A DNA stretch of 27,563 bases from Firmicutes bacterium UBA6806 (GTDB taxonomy: Bacteria; Bacillota; Clostridia; Peptostreptococcales; Acidaminobacteraceae), in contig DKFC01000019.1 of assembly GCA_002452745.1 (NCBI GenBank), positions 1-27,563 on the forward strand, in the 5' to 3' direction. This document shows, one piece after another, positions 1 to 6,586 of the stretch. The first letter of the stretch is position 1; every line of letters starts with the position of its first letter. The notes beneath the pieces were generated by a model that was not told the origin of the DNA, made no database searches, and saw nothing but the letters and a program-made list of their open reading frames with translations. The translations under genes were made by a program, and so were the position numbers.

Positions 1-101
1 TACTTAAATTCACCTATGGGCATCATATACCTTTGACTAACTCCAAGGTCAATAGATATTATTCAAATAAAAAATTGATTTTTTGAATATATCCTTAAGT
101 A

Positions 102-130
102 TTGCAGACACTGGTTTCCCCATGTATAAT
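102..130 (+). promoter_or_regulatory. Promoter of first MerR-type regulator
   Basis: TATAAT at 125-130 lies 17 bp downstream of a weak -35 (TTGCAG, 102-107). The transcribed leader that follows, TATAATAGAGCT-N-AATT and onwards to a TGATTTTA block, is nearly the same as the leader of the second MerR gene at 5130-5168. The weak -35 would suit activation or autoregulation. The -10 is clear; the regulation is inference. Confidence 0.6.
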
Positions 131-175
131 AGAGCTTAATTCACCTGTGATTTTATAAAATAGAGGCATTATCTT

Positions 176-991
176 ATGAAGGATAAATTTTTAATTGGAG
201 AGCTCTCCAAGATATTCAACATCAGTACAGATACTTTGAGGCATTACGATAAGATTGAACTCATAAAGCCCGAATATGATGAAAAGAACGACTATCGCTA
301 TTACAGTATACGAGATTTTTTTAAACTGAGTAGAGTTCTCTTTTTTAAAAATCTAGATATTTCGCTGAGTGAAATCAAGAAATATATGTGCAACAAAAAT
401 ACCAGTAATCTAATCAATCTTCTAAAGAGAAAAGAAGAAGAAATAGACATCAAGATCAATCGATTGACCAATCTCAAAAAAAATATTCAAAACAAACTTG
501 AATTACTTGAAAACGTCAATAGCGAGCTGGATCAAGTTATTGTGAAAAAAATTCCACAGCGTGTTGGCGCATTTTTTGACATAAACAACCTTGAGAGTGA
601 TTATGAGATTAAGCAAACGCTAAAAATGAATGAGAAGTATTTAAAAATCAGTTCATGGCTCTTTGAAGGACAGATATATACATCATTATCAAAAGAACAT
701 ATGGATGAGGGAATTCTGAATAAATTCAGATATTTTATCGAGATTATTCCCATTAATTCTGAACTTTATGAACCCCTGAAAATCTTTCCAGAAAATGATT
801 ATGCCTGCATGACATTTATAGGTCCATATGAGGACATGGGCAAACATTACCGCATTCTAATTCGATGGATTGATGAAAATGACTACCAAATCGCTGGGGA
901 TTCCATCGAAAAGAATATCGTAGATTATGACTTTGCAGATTCTGAAAGCGAATATATCACCGAAATACAAATTCCCATTGTAAAAAAATGA
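176..991 (+). CDS. MerR-family transcriptional regulator with GyrI-like effector domain
   Basis: A 271-residue regulator. Residues 1-75 form the MerR winged helix-turn-helix (IGELSKIFNIS, then the LRHYDKIELIKP recognition segment and a YRYYS motif). Residues 78-118 are a charged dimerisation coiled coil. The rest (about 120-271) looks like a GyrI/BmrR-type small-molecule binding domain, as in multidrug-responsive MerR proteins. The ATG is preceded by AGAGG. It stands alone, with its own promoter and a terminator right after it, so its target is not evident. It is a paralogue of the regulator at 4287-5123 (same MKD-F-IGE opening and length). Family call is firm; ligand and target are unknown. 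Confidence 0.9.
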   Translation: MKDKFLIGELSKIFNISTDTLRHYDKIELIKPEYDEKNDYRYYSIRDFFKLSRVLFFKNLDISLSEIKKYMCNKNTSNLINLLKRKEEEIDIKINRLTNLKKNIQNKLELLENVNSELDQVIVKKIPQRVGAFFDINNLESDYEIKQTLKMNEKYLKISSWLFEGQIYTSLSKEHMDEGILNKFRYFIEIIPINSELYEPLKIFPENDYACMTFIGPYEDMGKHYRILIRWIDENDYQIAGDSIEKNIVDYDFADSESEYITEIQIPIVKK

Positions 992-1020
992 ACTATTTAG
1001 TCTTCAATACCAGATGAAAA

Positions 1021-1048
1021 AAAGGAGCAGCTCAGTGTTTGCTCCTTT
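1021..1048. terminator. Bidirectional terminator between merR-type gene and ygjP-like gene
   Basis: Perfect 9-bp stem AAAGGAGCA / TGCTCCTTT around a 10-nt loop, with A-rich sequence on the left and a short T-rich tail on the right. It sits between two convergent genes and probably ends both. Confidence 0.7.
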
Positions 1049-1075
1049 AATAATCATCCCTAGGTATATGACAAT

Positions 1076-1555
1076 TTATAGGTCTCTTGTTTTCTCGGTG
1101 CCAAGCATTGGCATAATTTGCTTATATTCTGGACAGTACTTTCCAACCAATCTCCAAAATGATCGATCGTGGTTCAGATGTTCTAAATGACATAGCTCGT
1201 GAACAACGACATAGTCAATAGCCGATTCTGGAAACAAGATGAGTTTCCAATTAAATGTAAGTTCCCCTGCGCCATTGCAACTTCCCCATCGTTTATCATT
1301 TGACTCAATGGTAAAGGCCTTGTATTTTTTCCCAATCTGAGGCTGAAAGTGCCTAAGTCTCTTTTCGATATGCTTTTTTGCCTGTTTCTTATAAAAACTT
1401 ATCAGAGGTTTCATATAGTCAACTTCGCCGCTCTCCGGTGTTTCCAGTAAAAGCCCCTCTCCTTTTAACGATATGGTTATTTTTTTTATATTGGGATTTA
1501 CAATCGCCTCAATTGGCAACTGCCCTCCCAAGTACCTGACGGTCTGCTTTTCCAT
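1076..1555 (-). CDS. YgjP-like metal-dependent hydrolase (DUF45, WLM/SprT-like), short form
   Basis: The zinc metallopeptidase signature HELCHLEHLNH (HExxH plus a downstream His) lies at about residues 120-130. It is preceded by the family motif KRWGSCN and followed by DRSFWRLVGKYCPEYK, all typical of YgjP/DUF45 proteins. At 159 residues it is clearly shorter than the usual 220-240: the N-terminal beta region and the following helix are compressed, while the catalytic core is complete. The start has only a weak, distant GGAG. Substrate of this family is not established. It ends at the shared terminator with the MerR gene. It could be an active short variant or a gene in decay; the crotonase remnant beside it shows this stretch has lost DNA. 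Confidence 0.75.
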   Translation of the reverse strand: MEKQTVRYLGGQLPIEAIVNPNIKKITISLKGEGLLLETPESGEVDYMKPLISFYKKQAKKHIEKRLRHFQPQIGKKYKAFTIESNDKRWGSCNGAGELTFNWKLILFPESAIDYVVVHELCHLEHLNHDRSFWRLVGKYCPEYKQIMPMLGTEKTRDL

Positions 1556-1610
1556 TTATCTTAAACACTCCACTTGAATCTTGTTTATTTTTGAACCTTG
1601 ACGCTTGTTT

Positions 1611-1847
1611 ATTCGACCAATTTGTTTCTCGTTCATTTAAAAAGTTATTGATGCCCTCATGTGCATCTTCCGTTGTGCATAAAGTTGCAAACTGCTGGCC
1701 TATGCAGAATAATTCAATATTTATAGCTGTTATACTAAACTTGGCATTATCTGCTGCATGGTGCAATTCATCCTTTCCATGAACTCCAAATACTCGATCT
1801 TGATAATAAAATCAATCGTCAAAGTCCCCTTCTGTAAAAAGCATACC
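1611..1847 (-). pseudogene. Remnant of a crotonase (enoyl-CoA hydratase/isomerase family) gene, 3' part
   Basis: Minus-strand translation of 1611-1715 reads LFCIGQQFATLCTTEDAHEG followed by INNFLNERETNWSNK. This matches the C-terminal signature of crotonases (E-x-F-x-x-x-F-x-T-x-D-x-x-E-G-x-x-A-F-L-x-x-R). Upstream in the same frame (about 1770-1847) are LFTEGDFDD and KDELHHAADNAK, which fit the family's LFTGD...EA and V..DEL..A blocks. A TGA at 1812-1814 interrupts them, and about 25-30 residues expected between the blocks are missing. No intact start or N-terminal oxyanion-hole region remains. The assignment rests on motif recognition by eye; the C-terminal block is the strongest part. Confidence 0.6.
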
Positions 1848-1893
1848 CTTAATGCCCCAATGGCGTCAAGTGAAGAATGTCGCGTAAATTTGT

Positions 1894-1922
1894 TTTACTC
1901 GCTGGTCATTTCTTGCTATACT
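1894..1922 (+). promoter_or_regulatory. Promoter of small hypothetical gene
   Basis: TTTACT (1894-1899), 17-bp spacer, TATACT (1917-1922) with an extended -10 TG. About 60 nt upstream of the ATG at 1984. Confidence 0.5.
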
Positions 1923-1983
1923 TATAGAATCATCAACCAATCATGGACGAATGCTATATCAGAATTATGGTTAGGAGAATAAA

Positions 1984-2268
1984 ATGTTTCGACTTTGGGG
2001 CAAAATAGTAAAGAACAACAGCATCATCACAGAAAAGGTATATGAATCCGCCACAGCTGGATTAAGTGATGAAGATAAAATCAAGAAAGGCGTGGAATCA
2101 CTTTGTTATGATTTTGATATTCAAGTACCCTTGTGGTTCAACGACAACTTCATGGCACTTGCACGCATCGGCAGTACACGCTTCAAAGCGCATCATTTCA
2201 TTGAAGAAATTGATTTTGATTACTTTGAAATAGAGATTATCTCAGTGCCAGAGCTTCATCACAATTAG
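1984..2268 (+). CDS. Small hypothetical protein (94 aa)
   Basis: Acidic 94-residue soluble protein starting MFRLWGKI, with no signal peptide, membrane segment or recognised catalytic motif. It has its own extended -10 promoter and a good AGGAG six bases before the ATG, so it is very likely expressed. From memory, similar short MFRLWGK... proteins occur in clostridia, often as single genes, but I know of no function. It converges on the DJ-1-like gene with only 13 bp between the stop codons and no visible terminator. Confidence 0.75.
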   Translation: MFRLWGKIVKNNSIITEKVYESATAGLSDEDKIKKGVESLCYDFDIQVPLWFNDNFMALARIGSTRFKAHHFIEEIDFDYFEIEIISVPELHHN

Positions 2269-2281
2269 CTGAATATCTTTT

Positions 2282-2914
2282 TTACACCATTATTTTCATA
2301 ATTTCATAAAAATATTTTTCGTCATTTGTCTTGTAGAGGTTAAGCCATGCCTCTAGCACTTGCGGCGATAATACATCCAGCGCTTTTAAAACACTTGCTG
2401 TAAACTCCAGAGGTGCAATTCCTGTGGCTGTAATCAAGTTGCCATCCGTTACGGATGGTTTTTTTATATAGTGACTCTCCCCTTTATAATCAAGGCATAC
2501 CATCTTAAGATACCCTAAATCATTGCTTGTGTGATTTCTTGTATTGAGAAATCCCCCTTGGGCGAGTGCCATTGTTGCGCCACAGATTGCCGCAACGATG
2601 ATGTTTTTCTCAATACATTGTGCTACAATATCCAACACCCCATGATGAATCCCTTCCAGCCATGTTTCACCACCCGGCAATATCAAAACATCCCCTTCTT
2701 TTATCTCCATTTTGCATTCATCAAGCTCTATGTCTGGTAATATCTTCAAACCACCCATGCTGGTGACTACGCTTTTTTCAGCACCTAAAGTCACCACTTT
2801 AACAGGTCCTGCATCCTTTTTAAAATACCTTTTCGAATTCAACTCCGCAGTGAGAAAACCAATTTCCCAATCAGCCATTGTATCAAACACATATACAAAA
2901 ACCGTTCTTTTCAT
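2282..2914 (-). CDS. DJ-1/PfpI family protein (type 1 glutamine amidotransferase-like)
   Basis: A 210-residue cytosolic protein of the DJ-1/PfpI superfamily. The nucleophile elbow is AAICGATMALA with Cys111, and the supporting acid is Glu17 in DWEIG. The LILPGGETWL segment (about 77-86) is the usual GG loop. Family members include chaperones, glyoxalases and stress hydrolases, so the exact reaction cannot be given. The start is MKRTVF at 2914, because AGGAGG sits six bases before it; a longer open frame to 2977 has no ribosome site. It lies downstream of, and on the same strand as, a WYL regulator that may control it, with a strong hairpin between them. Confidence 0.88.
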   Translation of the reverse strand: MKRTVFVYVFDTMADWEIGFLTAELNSKRYFKKDAGPVKVVTLGAEKSVVTSMGGLKILPDIELDECKMEIKEGDVLILPGGETWLEGIHHGVLDIVAQCIEKNIIVAAICGATMALAQGGFLNTRNHTSNDLGYLKMVCLDYKGESHYIKKPSVTDGNLITATGIAPLEFTASVLKALDVLSPQVLEAWLNLYKTNDEKYFYEIMKIMV

Positions 2915-2998
2915 AAAAATCCTCCTTATCCTACCGTTCGTCCACTCTGTATTGTCAAACTTATATACATACTTCACAATGAATTAACCACATTATAT

Positions 2999-3035
2999 AA
3001 TAACTTCACTGACAGCTACTGTCAGTGAAGTTATT
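2999..3035 (-). terminator. Terminator hairpin after the WYL regulator gene
   Basis: A 16-bp perfect inverted repeat (2999-3014 and 3020-3035, loop GCTAC) abuts the stop codon of the WYL gene. On the minus strand it is followed by TTATTATATAATG, a poor U-tract. It may be a terminator, or an operator for the DJ-1-like gene that starts 85 bp downstream. Confidence 0.6.
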
Positions 3036-3997
3036 TATAGCTGATAATATTTCATTAATTCAGACGCAATCATAACCAGTCTTTCTTTTAAACTCTGGGG
3101 CTCAACTATTTGAATGGATTTTCCATAAGGTAGGAGAATGTATGGGACATAATGATGCATTGATTTTTCTTCAAATAAAAAAAGTGCGTGATTTGATGTT
3201 CTCTCTTTCATATGATGTCCTAAAAACCAATGCATACATAGCTCGTCCAAGGCCTCCGAGCTCCCCTTGATATTTAAAGAAACGAGCCCTTCTCTATCCA
3301 CTAGATCAGGTAACAGGTTTTTCATAAAAAAATCGCGTGTCGAAAATGCTTTGGGTCGATTGAACTTTGTATGGGTCGACTCAGTTCGTAGAACTCTATC
3401 TACTCGAAAACTTCTTATTTGATTCCTTAGATGGCAAAAGGCAACCGTGTACCATTTGTTTTTCCAGTAAACGATCCCATAGGGATCTATGATTCTATTT
3501 TTAGGTTGTTCTTCAGTCCTTGTTCGATAATCAATTTCTATAGAGCATTCGTTTTCTATTGCCCACTCCAATTGTTCCAAAATTGGCTGAATAAAAGGCA
3601 TTTCTATATGATTAATGACTTCAAGTTCAGAAGCATGACGGTCTAGAAGACCTTCTTGTTCCTGATTTGAATGCATTTTCAATTTTAAAATTGCATGATC
3701 TAAAACCTCACTCAAAGGGTATCCAGCTTCTTTTGCAAATGCTGCAGCATGGAAAAGTGCCTTTTTTTCTTCCACGTCAAATACCAAAGGGGCTTTGATA
3801 AAGCTGTTGAGAAGATGATATCCACCATTATGCCCTGTGTCTGATATTATAGGAACACCGCTGGCACATAATGCATCAATATATCTATAAACTGTCCTTA
3901 TGTTGATTTCTAGTTTTTCAGAGATTTGCTTTGCGGTTATTTTTCCGCCTGAATTTAGCATCCACAAAATGGCTAACATGCTATCGTTTTTTGCCAT
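3035..3997 (-). CDS. YafY-type transcriptional regulator (HTH_11 + WYL domain)
   Basis: A 320-residue DNA-binding regulator. Residues 5-60 are a DeoR-like winged HTH (GGKITAKQISEKLEINIRTV, then DALCASGVPI and GHNGGYHL). Residues about 145-225 are a WYL domain (IDPYGIVYWKNKWYTVAFCH, then RSFRVDRV). The C-terminal WCX-like part runs to 320. WYL domains bind ligands such as nucleotides or nucleic acid in the characterised cases. AGAGGTG precedes the ATG. It probably controls itself and the DJ-1-like gene downstream; this is position-based inference. A 17-nt palindrome lies about 170 bp upstream. Confidence 0.88.
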   Translation of the reverse strand: MAKNDSMLAILWMLNSGGKITAKQISEKLEINIRTVYRYIDALCASGVPIISDTGHNGGYHLLNSFIKAPLVFDVEEKKALFHAAAFAKEAGYPLSEVLDHAILKLKMHSNQEQEGLLDRHASELEVINHIEMPFIQPILEQLEWAIENECSIEIDYRTRTEEQPKNRIIDPYGIVYWKNKWYTVAFCHLRNQIRSFRVDRVLRTESTHTKFNRPKAFSTRDFFMKNLLPDLVDREGLVSLNIKGSSEALDELCMHWFLGHHMKERTSNHALFLFEEKSMHHYVPYILLPYGKSIQIVEPQSLKERLVMIASELMKYYQL

Positions 3998-4166
3998 AAC
4001 TGCACCTCTTTTCTAGATTGAATTATATCATTAAAGTAACCTTTCGTGTTATACCTTTATCACATAGGGACAGTTCTCTATAAATAGCATGATTATAAGC
4101 TAAATGATATTTTTATACCATCACTTTTTCTACTTAAATACCTATAGAACTTTACAGTGGGTAAAC

Positions 4167-4183
4167 TCTAGTATTATACTAGA
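4167..4183. promoter_or_regulatory. 17-nt perfect palindrome upstream of the WYL regulator
   Basis: TCTAGTATTATACTAGA reads as 8+1+8 perfect inverted repeats. On the minus strand it contains TATAAT, so an operator overlapping a -10 box is plausible, but no good -35 lies at 16-18 bp. The rest of 3998-4228 shows a second possible -10 (TATAAT, minus, 4022-4027) and nothing else clear. Confidence 0.45.
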
Positions 4184-4225
4184 CTTTTTGATAAGAACCC
4201 TCTCTAAAATTGCAAATTAAAACTG

Positions 4226-4266
4226 AAAAAGCCGTCGGTTTCTCCATCAAATGAGAACCACGGCTT
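4226..4266 (-). terminator. Terminator of the second MerR-type gene
   Basis: On the minus strand AAGCCGTGGTTCTC pairs with GAGAAACCGACGGCTT (small bulges) and is followed by TTTTTC. It lies 20 bp beyond the stop codon. Confidence 0.8.
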
Positions 4267-4286
4267 ATTTATTTTCAAAATATTCT

Positions 4287-5123
4287 TTACCTCACAGCTT
4301 CATTAGATCTATTGTTCTTTGACGGGTAAAAGAGTTGAAGCTCATAGATGGCATTGTAATATTCATGGAGATGATCTTCATACTCCATGGCGAGAACGAA
4401 AGAAGGTCTCAGCTCTTTTTTTCTGTTAACATATGCCATAAGTGGTGAAATATCAAAGTTTTTATCCAGTATGTGCGTGCAATAACAGACATAATCCCCC
4501 TCAGGAAGAATGACGAGATCCTCTGGCTCAACTTTATTTGTGTTATTGAGTAGGACACTTGTACAAAACGGTTTAAATGTATTCTGCATTAAGGCATCAA
4601 AATCCAGTACATAACCAAATTGGCGCATAAAGCTGATTTCACTGTTTTTTTCTGCAAATAATTTGCGGTGTAAACTGATGTCCATACTTTCGATGGAATC
4701 TTGATTTCGATCTGATGTAAAGAGGTAGCGCTGTGGAAATGTCTTTTTATAAATGAGGTTCAATGTATCATCCACTTCGTTAAAAGAATAATAATCTGTT
4801 ATAAAATCAATTTTTGCAAAGAGGTCTTGAATGGCAAGCAGCTCCTTTTGCTTTTGTGCCTTAATTTCTGCCAGTATCTGTTTTAAATCTTCAGATTTTC
4901 CCGTTTCGAAAACCTGTTTGATTTGCTCCAGCGAAAGGCCGATTGATCTCAAATACTTAAATCGACTGATGAACTGAAATTGATCGAAAGTGTAATATCT
5001 ATAGCCATTCTCTTCGTTTATGATGCTTGGTACGATAAGGCCTATCTTATGATAATGCCTAAGCGAGTGGACGGATATATTGAAGATACTGGAAACTTCG
5101 CCAATTGAAAAATGGTCTTTCAT
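4287..5123 (-). CDS. MerR-family regulator, divergent from the PLP enzyme gene
   Basis: A 278-residue MerR-type activator. The winged HTH is at 1-75 (IGEVSSIFNIS, LRHYHKIGLIVP, GYRYYT), a coiled coil at about 80-115, and a C-terminal effector domain ending in a charged tail. It is transcribed divergently from the PLP-dependent enzyme at 5272. That gene's promoter has the 19-bp spacer that MerR proteins act on, so it is the likely target. Its own promoter is near consensus. AAAGGA precedes the ATG by six bases. It is paralogous to the regulator at 176-991, including the promoter and leader. Ligand unknown; a sulfur amino acid or toxic analogue would fit the target but is not shown. Confidence 0.9.
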   Translation of the reverse strand: MKDHFSIGEVSSIFNISVHSLRHYHKIGLIVPSIINEENGYRYYTFDQFQFISRFKYLRSIGLSLEQIKQVFETGKSEDLKQILAEIKAQKQKELLAIQDLFAKIDFITDYYSFNEVDDTLNLIYKKTFPQRYLFTSDRNQDSIESMDISLHRKLFAEKNSEISFMRQFGYVLDFDALMQNTFKPFCTSVLLNNTNKVEPEDLVILPEGDYVCYCTHILDKNFDISPLMAYVNRKKELRPSFVLAMEYEDHLHEYYNAIYELQLFYPSKNNRSNEAVR

Positions 5124-5162
5124 ACGAAATCCTTTCTAAAATCATGAGATAAATTCAGCTCT

Positions 5163-5191
5163 ATTATAATGTTTTCTGACAATTCTATCAA
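5163..5191 (-). promoter_or_regulatory. Promoter of the second MerR-type gene
   Basis: On the minus strand TTGATA (5186-5191), 17-bp spacer, TATAAT (5163-5168). It is followed by the AGAGCT-N-AATT leader shared with the first MerR gene. Confidence 0.75.
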
Positions 5192-5206
5192 ATATTAAAA
5201 AGTGAC

Positions 5207-5237
5207 TTGACCTTCATATGATTCTAGGCTTTATGAT
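5207..5237 (+). promoter_or_regulatory. MerR-type promoter with 19-bp spacer for the PLP enzyme
   Basis: TTGACC (5207-5212) and TATGAT (5232-5237) are separated by 19 bp, the over-long spacing characteristic of MerR-activated promoters. A partial dyad (CCTT...TAGG) lies within the spacer. Transcription would start near 5244, leaving a leader of about 28 nt before the chosen ATG at 5272. Confidence 0.6.
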
Positions 5238-5271
5238 GAAACTGAAAAATGCAAGCAGGAGGATGAGAATT

Positions 5272-6450
5272 ATGGCAGACAAATTTATGACGCAATTGAC
5301 CCATTTGGGGGGATACCGTAGAATTCCAACGACTTCAAGGCCTAAAGTAATGCCCATTTATATGAGCTCGGCTTACAGTTTTGATGATTCAGATATCTGT
5401 AATGACATTTGTTACGACAGAGAGGATGGCTACCTCTATGGCAGTTATGGGAATCCAACAGCAGATGCGCTAAGGGAAATCCTAGTCGAAATAGAAGGCG
5501 CCGAAGCATGTGATGTCTATGCTTCTGGCATGGCAGCTATTACAATGGCAGTTCTTTCGCAGGTTAAATCGGGAGATCACATCATCGCCAACAGTGTTAT
5601 CTATGGCAATGTGTTCAAATTTTTAAAAACGGAACTTGGAGAAAACTTAGGTTTAGAAGTATCTTTTGTGGATTTTAAGAAAGAAGATATAGAACCCTAT
5701 TTTAAGTCAAATACCAAAATGGTCTATATGGAGACCATAAGCAATCCCTTAATTGAGGTTATAGATATTGGCAAAGTCGCAGATATTGCGCACCGTCACG
5801 GTGCAAACTTGGTGATTGACAACACATTTGCAACGCCAATTGTATGCCAGCCTCTCAAGCATGGTGCGGATATAGTGGTTTACAGTGCGACTAAATTTAT
5901 GAATGGGCACAGCGATATCATGGCAGGCATCGTCTTAGGGCGCAAAGAGATCATAGACCGGGTGATTGATTTATCACACACTTTCGGCCCTACAATCAGT
6001 CCTTTTGATGTTTGGTTGCTCATGCGCAGCATGCGGACTTTGGAGCTTCGTGTGGAACGTCACTGTCACAACGCCATGAAACTTGCAACCTTTCTAGACA
6101 ATCATCCTAAGACTGGCAAAGTGTATTATCCTGGGTTAACTTCATTTCCAGATCATGAAGAAGCAAAAAAATATTTCAATCAAGGGCTTTTTGGCGGCAT
6201 GCTCGCTGTTGATATGGGCAGTTATGAAAATCTAGCAAAATTTGTTGAAAAGGCAGAGCTTTCTGAAATTGTGGCCAGTCTTGGAACGTACACCACAAGC
6301 CTTTGTGATACCACCATCACTCATAGCGGTATGACGGCTTCCGAACGTGAAGAAGCTGGGCTTCCAGAAGGCCTTCTGAGAATTTCAACAGGCCTTGAGC
6401 ACATAGATGATATTATAGGGGAATTTGAACGTATTCTTGATGAATTATAA
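5272..6450 (+). CDS. PLP-dependent Cys/Met metabolism enzyme (methionine gamma-lyase / cystathionine gamma-synthase family)
   Basis: A 392-residue fold-type I PLP enzyme of the Cys/Met family, which performs gamma- or beta-elimination/replacement on sulfur amino acids. Visible residues: the cofactor lysine Lys208 in SATKFMNGH, Asp183 in VIDNTFATP, the SGMAAI phosphate loop (85-90) and the substrate-carboxylate Arg370 in LLRISTGLE. Two oddities: the usual YxR (PLP-phosphate Tyr/Arg from the neighbouring subunit) reads Y56-G-S58, and the position of the lyase Cys (YGC) is Asn113. It is therefore not a standard methionine gamma-lyase. The start at 5272 is set by AGGAGG at 5257-5262; the longer open frame from 5218 lies within the promoter. 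Probably activated by the divergent MerR. Confidence 0.85.
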   Translation: MADKFMTQLTHLGGYRRIPTTSRPKVMPIYMSSAYSFDDSDICNDICYDREDGYLYGSYGNPTADALREILVEIEGAEACDVYASGMAAITMAVLSQVKSGDHIIANSVIYGNVFKFLKTELGENLGLEVSFVDFKKEDIEPYFKSNTKMVYMETISNPLIEVIDIGKVADIAHRHGANLVIDNTFATPIVCQPLKHGADIVVYSATKFMNGHSDIMAGIVLGRKEIIDRVIDLSHTFGPTISPFDVWLLMRSMRTLELRVERHCHNAMKLATFLDNHPKTGKVYYPGLTSFPDHEEAKKYFNQGLFGGMLAVDMGSYENLAKFVEKAELSEIVASLGTYTTSLCDTTITHSGMTASEREEAGLPEGLLRISTGLEHIDDIIGEFERILDEL

Positions 6451-6522
6451 GTGTCTATCACATGACAGGGGAATCATAGATGCTTTAATTAAAATAAAAT
6501 GAACAAGAATTGGAGGTTTCAA

Positions 6523-6570
6523 GTGGGAGAAAAGAAAGCGGGAAAAGTGAAAAGAAGGAAGCGACGCTGA
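6523..6570 (+). CDS. Possible 15-residue, strongly basic peptide
   Basis: GTG at 6523 with GGAGG six bases upstream opens a frame reading MGEKKAGKVKRRKRR and a TGA. It has nine Lys/Arg in 15 residues. It lies 72 bp after the PLP gene on the same strand, with no terminator seen between them. Seen: ribosome site, start and stop. Whether it is translated is unknown; GA-rich sequence can mimic a ribosome site by chance. Confidence 0.25.
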   Translation: MGEKKAGKVKRRKRR

Positions 6571-6586
6571 TGACATGAAGTCACAT

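Noticed and set aside
1758..1982. 74-codon open frame on the plus strand
   Set aside because: No ribosome site or recognisable similarity, and it overlaps the crotonase remnant and the promoter of the next gene.
5218..5271. Longer start for the PLP enzyme at 5218
   Set aside because: This start lies inside the TTGACC-N19-TATGAT promoter and has no ribosome site; AGGAGG points to 5272.
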